A DNA stretch of 64,000 bases from an uncultured Prevotellaceae bacterium (GTDB lineage Bacteria; Bacteroidota; Bacteroidia; Bacteroidales; Bacteroidaceae), in contig CAMNIN010000002.1 of the NCBI GenBank assembly GCA_946540735.1, positions 62,001-126,000 of the forward strand, given 5' to 3'. Of this stretch, positions 47,443 to 54,987 are shown one piece after another. The notes under the pieces were generated by a model that was not told the origin of the DNA, searched no databases, and saw only the letters and a program-made list of their open reading frames with translations. Made by a program: the position numbers and the translations under genes. Numbering within the stretch: the first letter of the stretch is position 1; every line of letters starts with the position of its first letter.

Positions 47443-48635
47443 GTCGTGATGGTTATGAATCCATTGATAGCCTTCAAATATCGAGCAGCCATAGTTTCCA
47501 CCTCATTCCTGTCTTTGCCATGGAGCATGAGATGTCCATATCTATCCAGGCTGCTATGAATCTGAGGGACCTTGTCGCCGATTCCCAAGTCAAAGCAGAA
47601 ATCTGCCACTCCAGGCCAGTCTCCCACCTCTCTGACAAGTGGAGAAATATCACTGACTACGCCCTCCGGCAGCTGTAAGTATCGGATACAGGAAACCATT
47701 CCTTCCGTGGCCTGAGGCACACTGATCGTCTCGCCCACTGCCATGCGAAGCAGGAGTTCTTCCATGTTGATGCCAGTGGACAACGGCACCAGATGCGACG
47801 AGATCATGTCGCCCCCCGACCTTGGACTGGTCTCGATCACGAAGATGCCCCGTGAATTGATTTTCAGTTCTGTATGCGAGGCGCAATTCTCAAAGTGCAA
47901 GGCGGCGGATATCTTATCGATGATTATCCGTATCTCATCTTTCACCATCTCAGGCAATGTGGCGGGCTGGAAATGCCCCATCTCCACATTATAGGGATAA
48001 GGAGTCGTCGTTTTCTCCGTAAACTGCACCACCCAGTTCTTACCACCCTGATGAAGAGCCTCGATGCTATACTCCTGTCCCTCGATAAATTCCTCCACCA
48101 GCACAGAATCCATTTTCGTGAAAGCCAAAGCTTCATTGAAAGCCCAGGCAAGCTGATTCTGGTCACGGCAGACCATTACCCCTCTGCTGCCAGAATTGTC
48201 ACGGGGTTTCACTACCACGGGGAAGTTGAGACCATCCACATCATTGAGCGATGTCATCAGTTTTCCTTTGGCGCAAGGTATGCCGGCATCGTTGAAGCGC
48301 GACTTCATGCTGTATTTGTCGGTCGACCATCGTGCCGTATCGACGGAATAAAAGGGCAGCTGCATCTCCTGTGCCACACGAGCCATCATCACCAACGGTT
48401 TGTCGGTAGCAGCAGTAACGATGGCCGACACACCGTATTTCGTGGCCACCTCCATCGTTTTCTCGAAGTCTTGTCCTCCCACCACCTCATAAGCATCCAC
48501 ATCATCCCTGCAAGCGGCATCCGGCAGCGGGTCAATGCCCACGGTGTAGAGCCCCATGGCTTTAGCCCTGCAGATGATGGAGTGTTGTAGGGAGCCGACC
48601 CCGAACACCATGACTACACCATTGTCTTTTCTCAT
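47439..48635 (-). CDS. ATP-grasp ligase of the amino-sugar operon
   Basis: A 398-residue ATP-grasp enzyme with an N-terminal Rossmann-like segment (VVMVFGVGSLQHSIICRAKAMG), a nucleotide-binding segment PVVVKPRDNSGSRGVMVCRD near 140, VEEFIEGQEYSIEALH, and the metal-site strand IFVIETSPRSGGDMISSHL. ATP-grasp enzymes form amide or peptide bonds through acyl phosphates. Within a dehydratase-aminotransferase operon it may attach an amino acid to an amino sugar or to a uronate (inference). The ATG at 48635 overlaps the aminotransferase stop; an upstream in-frame start at 48674 is rejected. Confidence 0.82.
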   Translation of the reverse strand: MRKDNGVVMVFGVGSLQHSIICRAKAMGLYTVGIDPLPDAACRDDVDAYEVVGGQDFEKTMEVATKYGVSAIVTAATDKPLVMMARVAQEMQLPFYSVDTARWSTDKYSMKSRFNDAGIPCAKGKLMTSLNDVDGLNFPVVVKPRDNSGSRGVMVCRDQNQLAWAFNEALAFTKMDSVLVEEFIEGQEYSIEALHQGGKNWVVQFTEKTTTPYPYNVEMGHFQPATLPEMVKDEIRIIIDKISAALHFENCASHTELKINSRGIFVIETSPRSGGDMISSHLVPLSTGINMEELLLRMAVGETISVPQATEGMVSCIRYLQLPEGVVSDISPLVREVGDWPGVADFCFDLGIGDKVPQIHSSLDRYGHLMLHGKDRNEVETMAARYLKAINGFITITT

Positions 48636-49774
48636 TTCTTCACTGTCTTTAGTGCAGCGAGCAAAGTATCGCAAACGAAGTCCACATCCTCCTCGGAGAG
48701 AGCCGCATACATGGGCAGTGTAATCTCATTGTTGGTCACATACTCCGTCTGAGGAAGAGCAGCAGCCGCCTCCCGGAATGTGGCGAACTGATGAACGGCA
48801 GGATAATGAACACTCGTCTGTACACCTTCGGCATGTATGAAATCCCTGATCCTGTCACGGTATTCCCTTGTGGAATCAGTCAGGACAACGGGGAAGATAT
48901 AATTGCTGACAAATTCATGGTTGTCGGCAAACGGTATGACCAGCCCATCGGCACCCTCAAGACGCTTGAGATAGTGCTCACGCACTTTCACTCGGGTCTG
49001 CAGGTCACCGGGAAGTTTTTTCAGCTGTTGGATAGCGATAGCCGCTCTGATGTCATCCATTCTAAAGTTATACCCCAGACAAGTGATGTCGTACGAGGTG
49101 GCATGTCCTGAGGCACGCTGATAAGACATGGTAGTCATGCCATGAGAGCGGATCAGTCGGGCTTTGCGCTCCATCTCATCGTCATTGGTGATAAACATAC
49201 CACCCTCGCCCGTAGAGATATTTTTGTTGGAGAAAAAGCTGAAAGCGGCACAGTCGCCGATGGTGCCGAGCTTCCGTCCTTTGTATTCAGAGAGCGGGCC
49301 ATGGCAAGCATCCTCCACCACTTTCAGTCCATACTCCCGGGCAATCTCCATGATCTCCTCCATCCGTGCAGGGAATCCTGCCATGTGAACGACGATAATG
49401 CCCTTTGTCCTTGATGTGATCTTCCTGCGGATGTCATCCGGGTCGATATTGATATGTCCGGGTCCCACGATGTCGGCGAAGACAGGAGTCGCACCCACAT
49501 AGCGGATGCAATTACAAGAAGCCGCGAAAGTGAGCGACGGGCAGATGACCTCATCGCCTGGTCCGAAGCCACACACCATGCACGCCGTGTGGAGCGCATC
49601 CGTGCAGTTGGTCATGCTGACAGCGTGCTTCACGCCCCACATCTCCCGAAACATGCCCTCCAGTTCGGCATTCTTGGGACCAGTGGAAATCCACCCCGAC
49701 ATGATGGTATCGTAGGCTGCTTGAGCCTCACGTTCATCGAAATTCAGATTGAACAAGGGTATTTTATATGCCAT
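48632..49774 (-). CDS. DegT/DnrJ/EryC1-family sugar aminotransferase
   Basis: The 380-residue PLP enzyme carries VSMTNCTDALHTACMVCGF near 55 and AFSFFSNKNISTGEGGMF, where Lys of SNKN should bind PLP. It is 5 bases after the 4,6-dehydratase stop, so it is expected to aminate the 4-keto sugar made by that enzyme. Starts at the ATG at 49774. Confidence 0.9.
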   Translation of the reverse strand: MAYKIPLFNLNFDEREAQAAYDTIMSGWISTGPKNAELEGMFREMWGVKHAVSMTNCTDALHTACMVCGFGPGDEVICPSLTFAASCNCIRYVGATPVFADIVGPGHINIDPDDIRRKITSRTKGIIVVHMAGFPARMEEIMEIAREYGLKVVEDACHGPLSEYKGRKLGTIGDCAAFSFFSNKNISTGEGGMFITNDDEMERKARLIRSHGMTTMSYQRASGHATSYDITCLGYNFRMDDIRAAIAIQQLKKLPGDLQTRVKVREHYLKRLEGADGLVIPFADNHEFVSNYIFPVVLTDSTREYRDRIRDFIHAEGVQTSVHYPAVHQFATFREAAAALPQTEYVTNNEITLPMYAALSEEDVDFVCDTLLAALKTVKK

Positions 49775-49779
49775 ATCGA

Positions 49780-50988
49780 TTACATTTTTTGATCCAAATT
49801 CTTACCTTTCTCCTCATGGGTGAAATTGGGCAGGAATCCCTCCAAAGCCCTGACGACATCCGATTTGGAGAACTCTGGTTTTAGGAAGATAGCCTCGAGT
49901 TCATCAAGGAAATCCCCCACCTCCTTCATGTTGTGTCGCTGCGATTTTTCGATTACGCCCAAAGAGGCGAACCTATCCATGTCGAGTTGTTCTCCCTCGA
50001 CATAAAATTCCTCAAAGCTTTTCTCTCCCGTCGTGTCACTCTTAGAATAGACGACGGGGTAGGTGGTGGTTCCGGGAGTCATTTTAGATGCGAACTCCCG
50101 CGCCTCGTCATCGTTATCGAACCGCAGTGGCTGATAGCCCAACTGCCTGACGAAATCATCGCAAATGCCAGAGAAGGTTTTCATCTGCCGCTCCTCGAGT
50201 TTTGGGAAGAACACCTCACCGCTTTTGCCAAGCATGCAAGCCAGCATACAGATCTGCCCACTCTCCTCGGGTGAGACAAAAAACCTTTTTACATCGGATG
50301 GAGCAGCCAATGGCTGGTGCTTCATCAGCCGCTGCAGCCATCCGTCGAGCAGCGAGCCATTGCTGAACGCCACATTGGCAAAGCGAGCTGTTGTGACAGG
50401 GAACACGTCAGAATACGCCATTATCATATCCTCCATTACCCTCTTGCTTGCCCCCATGATATTTACGGGATTGGCAGCCTTGTCGGTCGACACACAGAAG
50501 AAATGCTTCGGGGGCATTTTGCAAAGCAAGTCAAGCAGTTTTCTGGCCTTCAGCAGGTTGTTTTCTATCAAGGCCTCCACAGAAAAGCGGTCCTTCTCAC
50601 TTCTGACATGTTTATGGGCAGAGAAATTGGCGATGATATCAAATCCGTCATTCTCTCTAAGGATTCTTTCAAGGATGGGATGACTGAAATCGAGTGTATA
50701 TGAGCGGTAATCTTCAGGCACGTACATCCCATACGAGGAGCGCAGGTCACGTGTCAGTTCCACGAGACCGTTCTCGCTCAGGTCGACCACCACCAACTGG
50801 GCAGGACGGAACTGAAGCACAGCCTTGATGAACGAAGCCCCTATTGACCCCGCCCCCCCGATAACCAGCACGCGCTTGCCATCGATTTCACGCCTCAGTT
50901 GCTGTTCGTTAGCCAGGATATCCTGCAAGAACATGCTTGTCCCACGCTGTGTGATGAACTCGCCAATGAAGTTGTTTATATTCAACAT
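49780..50988 (-). CDS. UDP-sugar 4,6-dehydratase of the FlaA1/CapD/PseB type
   Basis: The 402-residue protein has VLVIGGAGSIGASFIKAVL (NAD-binding) near residue 40, STDKAANPVNIMGASKRVMEDM with Met in place of the usual catalytic Tyr, and VAFSNGSLL; the Met-x3-Lys form is typical of FlaA1-type dehydratases. It should remove water from a UDP-sugar to give a 4-keto-6-deoxy sugar. It lacks the membrane segments of CapD. Start chosen at ATG 50988 (TTG at 50997 also in frame). First gene of the leftward operon; a possible promoter -7 TAATTTTG lies at 51035-51028. Confidence 0.86.
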   Translation of the reverse strand: MLNINNFIGEFITQRGTSMFLQDILANEQQLRREIDGKRVLVIGGAGSIGASFIKAVLQFRPAQLVVVDLSENGLVELTRDLRSSYGMYVPEDYRSYTLDFSHPILERILRENDGFDIIANFSAHKHVRSEKDRFSVEALIENNLLKARKLLDLLCKMPPKHFFCVSTDKAANPVNIMGASKRVMEDMIMAYSDVFPVTTARFANVAFSNGSLLDGWLQRLMKHQPLAAPSDVKRFFVSPEESGQICMLACMLGKSGEVFFPKLEERQMKTFSGICDDFVRQLGYQPLRFDNDDEAREFASKMTPGTTTYPVVYSKSDTTGEKSFEEFYVEGEQLDMDRFASLGVIEKSQRHNMKEVGDFLDELEAIFLKPEFSKSDVVRALEGFLPNFTHEEKGKNLDQKM

Positions 50989-51027
50989 ATAAGACAAGGA
51001 GTTGAGGAAATTTATCTATAGACAGGG

Positions 51028-51057
51028 CAAAATTAGCAAAAAATCTGCAGAATCAGA
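51028..51057 (-). promoter_or_regulatory. Likely promoter of the leftward polysaccharide operon
   Basis: TAATTTTG on the minus strand at 51035-51028 is a perfect -7 element. The -33 region is only CTG with an 18-base spacer. Confidence 0.45.
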
Positions 51058-51136
51058 CTTTTTGAGTCCATTATTTGACCGAAGGGAGTTGTATTCGGCA
51101 TTCAGGTCAGGAAGATTGCCCTATCGAAAAAGAAAT

Positions 51137-51166
51137 TGGGGACACTTCGCAATTGAAGAGCCCCCA
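51137..51166 (-). terminator. Hairpin terminator after the small 51188 gene
   Basis: On the minus strand TGGGGGCTCTTC pairs with GAAGTGTCCCCA (one T/T mismatch and one G/T pair) around 6 bases, followed by ATTTCTTTTTCG. It separates the small gene from the leftward polysaccharide operon. Confidence 0.65.
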
Positions 51167-51187
51167 TTTGGTGGACGAAGATGGTTT

Positions 51188-51439
51188 TCAGTCAATGGGA
51201 TGGAAATTGTCACGCTCACCGGCGATATAGGCTTTGCCATCCTGCACGAGATAGATGCCAAGGTCGGTGAAATAACCTGTGGTCTGCATTTGCCTGAGGT
51301 TGTCGAAAGCCACTTCCGGAGTGTCGAAAGCCTGTGCCTGGTTGAGGTCATTGCAGAAAGCCATTTTCTTGTCCTCACTGTTGAAGACAGAGAGCCATTC
51401 GTTTTTCTCTCTGTCGCCGATGACGAAAATCTGTTTCAT
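51188..51439 (-). CDS. Small protein of unknown function (83 residues)
   Basis: It starts MKQIFVIGDREKNEWLSVFN and is mixed alpha/beta by appearance, with no signal peptide or membrane segment. I recognise no family. Support for a real gene: a perfect -7 element TAATTTTG at 51486-51479 upstream and a good terminator at 51137-51166 downstream. It fills the gap between the polysaccharide operon and the SGNH/MBOAT pair; an overlapping plus-strand frame (51002-51487) is taken to be a shadow. Confidence 0.6.
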   Translation of the reverse strand: MKQIFVIGDREKNEWLSVFNSEDKKMAFCNDLNQAQAFDTPEVAFDNLRQMQTTGYFTDLGIYLVQDGKAYIAGERDNFHPID

Positions 51440-51506
51440 AGTTCTGTGGTTTATGGGTTGTTGATTTGTTTGTGGCTACAAAATTAGCGACTTTATGAGT
51501 AAGTTG

Positions 51507-52427
51507 TCATCTCCTTGGCATGTTTTTCGACGTTAACGTTTTCATGAGGTCACATGTGAACTCTCTGGCCCCGTTTGCATTGAGATGCACGCCGTCGACG
51601 AAGAACTCATCATGGTGAATGTATTTTCGGTCGCTTGTGAAGTCGAGATACGGCACCCCCATCTCATGGCAGATATCCTTGATCGGCCGGTATCTCATGC
51701 TATCGACAGGCGCATACCATTTGGGGGAAGCCACGAAAACGAGCCGAGCCCCTTGTGCGAGCGAAATGAATTTGCGTACATACCTGAGTTTCAGCGTGTC
51801 GGTCTCGAAAGCTTCAGGGGGTGTCTCCTCACGCACCTTCATCGGGTCGAATTAAGCCTTCTGTAATACAGCACCTCGTTGCTGGTCAGGAGACCATTTC
51901 TGTGGCATCGGCTTCAACAGGCACAGCGGATTATGAATGAAATTGGAATTAAAGCGGTACATGTTGCTCCACATCTTGATAGATTCCCAGGGATCGACAT
52001 CCTGATAGATTTCCTCCAACCTATCGGTTTCGGAATGTATCTTGAGCTGTGCGAGCGACTGGTGATTGTCGGTCAGCATCACATCGAACTCCGGATTCAC
52101 GTCATAGATGATCAGCCGTGGCTGATGATGCTGTAGCGCCATCAACAGTCTGCCATAGGCCAGGATGATACCATTGCCGCTTGCACCGCAGTTATAGCAA
52201 GAGCGGCCCGACAACTCACTGATGACTTTGGTGTCGTAGTGGTATTCTGCTCTGGAGGAGCCGAACACCAGGATATCCTCATCCACCTGGCGACCGATGT
52301 AATTTTCCTTCCCCATCTCGCCGTCGTCCATCCTCTCGAACCAATGCCGGAAGACGACACCCACGAGGAAATCGACCACCACCATGGCTGCGGCAAGCAT
52401 CAGGATTTTCAGGATAAAACGTCTCAT
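51507..52427 (-). pseudogene. SGNH-hydrolase-like O-acyltransferase partner, interrupted by in-frame TAA
   Basis: The first 191 codons (from the ATG at 52427) give a signal-anchor, VFGSSRAEYHY with the catalytic Ser of SGNH proteins and CGASGNGII (Gly/Asn block). They end at TAA 51854-51852. The same frame then continues (FDP, ATG at 51842) for 114 codons with WYAPVDSMRYR and DGVHLNANGA, the Asp-His block. Together they make a normal 306-residue protein, so a single substitution of a Tyr codon (TAC or TAT) could explain the stop. The Ser and Asp/His parts are split. It lies 3 bases after the MBOAT gene, its usual partner. Confidence 0.85.
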
Positions 52428-52430
52428 GGC

Positions 52431-53840
52431 TCAGAAATTAGCGTAAATAAACTGGTCGGCGCCAAACACCCCCGCCATCATGATCAGTGTCAGCAGTACG
52501 ATATATGTTGTCCATCTCACCCATCCATACCGATGATGAAGAAGTTCCGCCTTTCCTGGGAAAAACTCATCCAACGTGTCCTTCACCACCAGAACCGCGA
52601 TCGCTATGGCCGCATACTTCAGGTTGAGCGACACGAAGACTGTCATCGGCAGGCTGAGGTCGAAGATTCTCGCGATGACGCCCACTGCCTCCCCGATTGT
52701 AGGCATACGGAAGAAAATCCACGCGAAGTTGACCAACAGGAACGTAATGAGGATTTTGACCGCCCTGCCCCATCTGCCATATTCGCACCGCTGTTGACCC
52801 AGCATTTTCTCGACAATTTGTGCGATGCCATGGAAGATGCCCCAGATGATGAACGTCCAATTGGCTCCGTGCCAGATTCCGCTCACCAGGAACGTGACGA
52901 AGATGTTCCAGTAATTTCTCACCTTGCTGCACCGGCTCCCACCAAGGGGAATATAAACATAGTCTTTGAGCCAAGTGGAAAGCGAGATATGCCATCGGTG
53001 CCAGAAATCCGTCACACTGACTGCAAAATACGGTCGGCGGAAGTTTTCCGTCAGTTCGAATCCCAGCGTCTTGCCCACTCCGAGCGCCATGAGGGAATAG
53101 CCGGCGAAGTCCGCGTAGATCTGGATGGAGTACATCACGCTGGCCAAGAAGCAAGTCACGCCCGTGTAGTTCTCATAACTGTTGAGCACCGTGTCGGCAT
53201 AGAGCGCCACCCTGTCGGCCACCACCACCTTCATCACCATACCCCAGAGGATCATTTTCAGTCCCTCCACCGCTTTGGGATAGTCAAACCAGGGCCGCAG
53301 GTTTTTGATTTGCGGCAAGATGAGCGACGCCTTGTTGATAGGTCCTGAAAGGATGGACGGGAAGAAAGAGATGAACAAGGCATAATGGAGGAAATTGGGC
53401 TCCGGATCCATTCTTTTGAAGTAGACATCCGCCAAATAGCCAATGGCCTGGAAAGTAAAAAACGAGATACCCACGGGGATGGCCCATTGGTGGCCGACAA
53501 CAGTCAGGTGGATATTGGCAGCGGCAAGCAGTCCGGCCACCGTCTCGTTGACAAAATGGAAATATTTGAAGAATGCCAGGGGAGCAAGAGCCAGGAGCAG
53601 GGACACGATGAACACTATCTTGCGGCTGCGGGCCGATTCCAGCATCCTTGCCCCGGTATAGGTGACGGCCGTCACTCCCATGAGAAACAGCGCATGAGCC
53701 GGACTCCAATGGATGTACAACGCATAGCTGACCAGCAACAGGTAGATGTTGCGCCACCTGTCATGCCGCTGCGGAATGGCATAATAGAGCAGGAACAGCA
53801 GCGGGTAGATCAGTATGAAATTGAATGAGTTGTAGATCAT
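52431..53840 (-). CDS. MBOAT-family O-acyltransferase (AlgI-like)
   Basis: A 469-residue polytopic membrane protein of about 11-12 segments. It has FFTFQAIGYLADVYFK, DFWHRWHISLSTWLKDYVYIPLGGSR and SGIWHGANWTFIIWG, with the His residues conserved in MBOAT enzymes of the AlgI/PatA type. It would pass acetyl groups across the inner membrane to an SGNH partner that O-acetylates the polysaccharide. Here the partner gene just downstream is broken. The MBOAT gene is intact. Start at the ATG at 53840. Confidence 0.9.
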   Translation of the reverse strand: MIYNSFNFILIYPLLFLLYYAIPQRHDRWRNIYLLLVSYALYIHWSPAHALFLMGVTAVTYTGARMLESARSRKIVFIVSLLLALAPLAFFKYFHFVNETVAGLLAAANIHLTVVGHQWAIPVGISFFTFQAIGYLADVYFKRMDPEPNFLHYALFISFFPSILSGPINKASLILPQIKNLRPWFDYPKAVEGLKMILWGMVMKVVVADRVALYADTVLNSYENYTGVTCFLASVMYSIQIYADFAGYSLMALGVGKTLGFELTENFRRPYFAVSVTDFWHRWHISLSTWLKDYVYIPLGGSRCSKVRNYWNIFVTFLVSGIWHGANWTFIIWGIFHGIAQIVEKMLGQQRCEYGRWGRAVKILITFLLVNFAWIFFRMPTIGEAVGVIARIFDLSLPMTVFVSLNLKYAAIAIAVLVVKDTLDEFFPGKAELLHHRYGWVRWTTYIVLLTLIMMAGVFGADQFIYANF

Positions 53841-53903
53841 TTACAGGAGAACCTACATCATGGAGCATGAAAGAGTCTAGGAAAAGGCATGAAGACAGCC
53901 TGA

Positions 53904-54452
53904 CTATTTTCGCTTCATAATATCCGGGGTCAGCTCCTTAGTGGTGTATTTGCCGTCAGTCAGCCTTTCCACCAAAGCCTGTATCTCACGGGCGATGTGT
54001 TCGAAATCGAGAGTCTCGGCAGGAGTTTCTGGCGTCTCATCGGCTACGAGTTCTTTCCAATCCATGGGTTGGTCATTGGCCGAACTGCGCTCCTTGTAAT
54101 ACCACTTGCCATCCATGAAGATGTAATAATACTGTTCGGGGATATCACCATCGAGCGAGGCAAACATATACGGCCGGTTGTCAGGCCACTGCTCACCACA
54201 TTCCATGTAAGAGGTGTCGAACGATGTCCTGTCCCCTTGGATGATGTAGTTCAGCACTGACTCGTAGTCGGTGAGCTTTCTCCTCTTGAAGAAGAAGTCC
54301 TTGGCATTCTCAGGATAGCCGTCATGGTGGCAATACACCTCCATATAGGGATAGTCCGCATTGGTCCTCTGGAAATGGATGCCGTCGAAAGTCAGCTCCT
54401 TGTTCAGATCTTTCTCCTTCAACTTGATTGCGATATTACATCTGGTGCTCAT
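53904..54452 (-). CDS. Uncharacterised protein with DGYP motif
   Basis: The 182-residue protein begins MSTRCNIAIK and has VYCHHDGYPENAKDFFF near residue 40. This pattern (MSTRxxI, then YxHxDGYPxxxG) occurs in a family of unknown function often found in phages and plasmids, by my recollection. The C-terminal third is acidic and helical. No enzyme motif seen. It has its own promoter (54559-54589), with the variant -7 TAACTTAG. Domain name cannot be given. Confidence 0.65.
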   Translation of the reverse strand: MSTRCNIAIKLKEKDLNKELTFDGIHFQRTNADYPYMEVYCHHDGYPENAKDFFFKRRKLTDYESVLNYIIQGDRTSFDTSYMECGEQWPDNRPYMFASLDGDIPEQYYYIFMDGKWYYKERSSANDQPMDWKELVADETPETPAETLDFEHIAREIQALVERLTDGKYTTKELTPDIMKRK

Positions 54453-54558
54453 GATTTGAAATGGTATTTCGTTTTACGATTATGGCTCCGGTGCGTGGAA
54501 AGAGCAAGGCAGGTGCAAGAAAGGCAGCCTGTCGTCCCGCAAGTGGCACATTGGGCTG

Positions 54559-54589
54559 CTAAGTTAGTAAAAAAATAAGTACCCACAAA
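54559..54589 (-). promoter_or_regulatory. Promoter with variant -7 TAACTTAGCAGC
   Basis: On the minus strand TTTG (54589-54586), 19 bases, TAACTTAG (54566-54559), then CAGC. The -33 and spacing are perfect; the -7 ends in TTAG where TTTG is expected. The DGYP-motif gene begins about 107 bases further on. Confidence 0.5.
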
Positions 54590-54650
54590 ACTTTTCCTCA
54601 CTTTTCAGGCATCCGGCCATGCAGAAGCCATGATCGAAAGAGCTCAAAAA

Positions 54651-54677
54651 CGGGAGGAAGGACAAGCCTTCCTCCCG
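54651..54677 (-). terminator. Terminator for the LWDE small gene
   Basis: CGGGAGGAAGG (54651-54661) pairs perfectly over 11 bases with CCTTCCTCCCG (54667-54677) around 5 bases. The minus strand continues TTTTTGAGC. It ends the leftward transcript of the 1,499-residue protein and the small ORF. Confidence 0.75.
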
Positions 54678-54739
54678 TCACAGAAGAGGTTACTATATAA
54701 AGGAAAGACCTTTATCTAACATAGGATCGGACGAATGGA

Positions 54740-54934
54740 TTACTCATCCCAGAGAGAGGTGTTTGTGGGGATATCCCAGTCCTCATCATCGTCGAATGAG
54801 CCAATATTTCCTTCAGCAGCATCTTGATATTTGCCATGAGGAGAGCCCCCGATAACGTCCTCCTGCCCGAGGAAAGCCTTGTCAACACCTAAAACGACGA
54901 TATCTGTATTTGGTTTGATATATGTTGTTTTCAT
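54740..54934 (-). CDS. Small acidic ORF ending in LWDE, paired with the large secreted protein
   Basis: The 64-residue protein reads MKTTYIKPNTDIVVLG with a Y-x-x-P segment at its N-terminus, a Gly-rich middle, an acidic stretch (FDDDEDWDIP) and the end TNTSLWDE. The in-frame TTG at 54943 is less likely than the ATG at 54934. It lies 53 bases after the stop of the 1,499-residue protein. A homologous small ORF with the same layout follows the GH53 gene (62149). Similar short proteins with Y-x-x-P and an acidic C-terminus are common in Prevotella as I recall, with no known function. Confidence 0.7.
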   Translation of the reverse strand: MKTTYIKPNTDIVVLGVDKAFLGQEDVIGGSPHGKYQDAAEGNIGSFDDDEDWDIPTNTSLWDE

Positions 54935-54987
54935 TCTATTCAATTATTTAATTTATATAACTGTTTATTATTCATTTGGCATAGAAA

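Noticed and set aside
51002..51487. Plus-strand frame of 161 codons overlapping the small 51188 gene
   Set aside because: No start-site signal. The promoter and terminator found belong to the minus strand.
51852..51854. TAA as programmed readthrough or recoding in the SGNH gene
   Set aside because: TAA is the least leaky stop and no downstream stimulator stem is obvious; a nonsense mutation is simpler, but reads should be checked.
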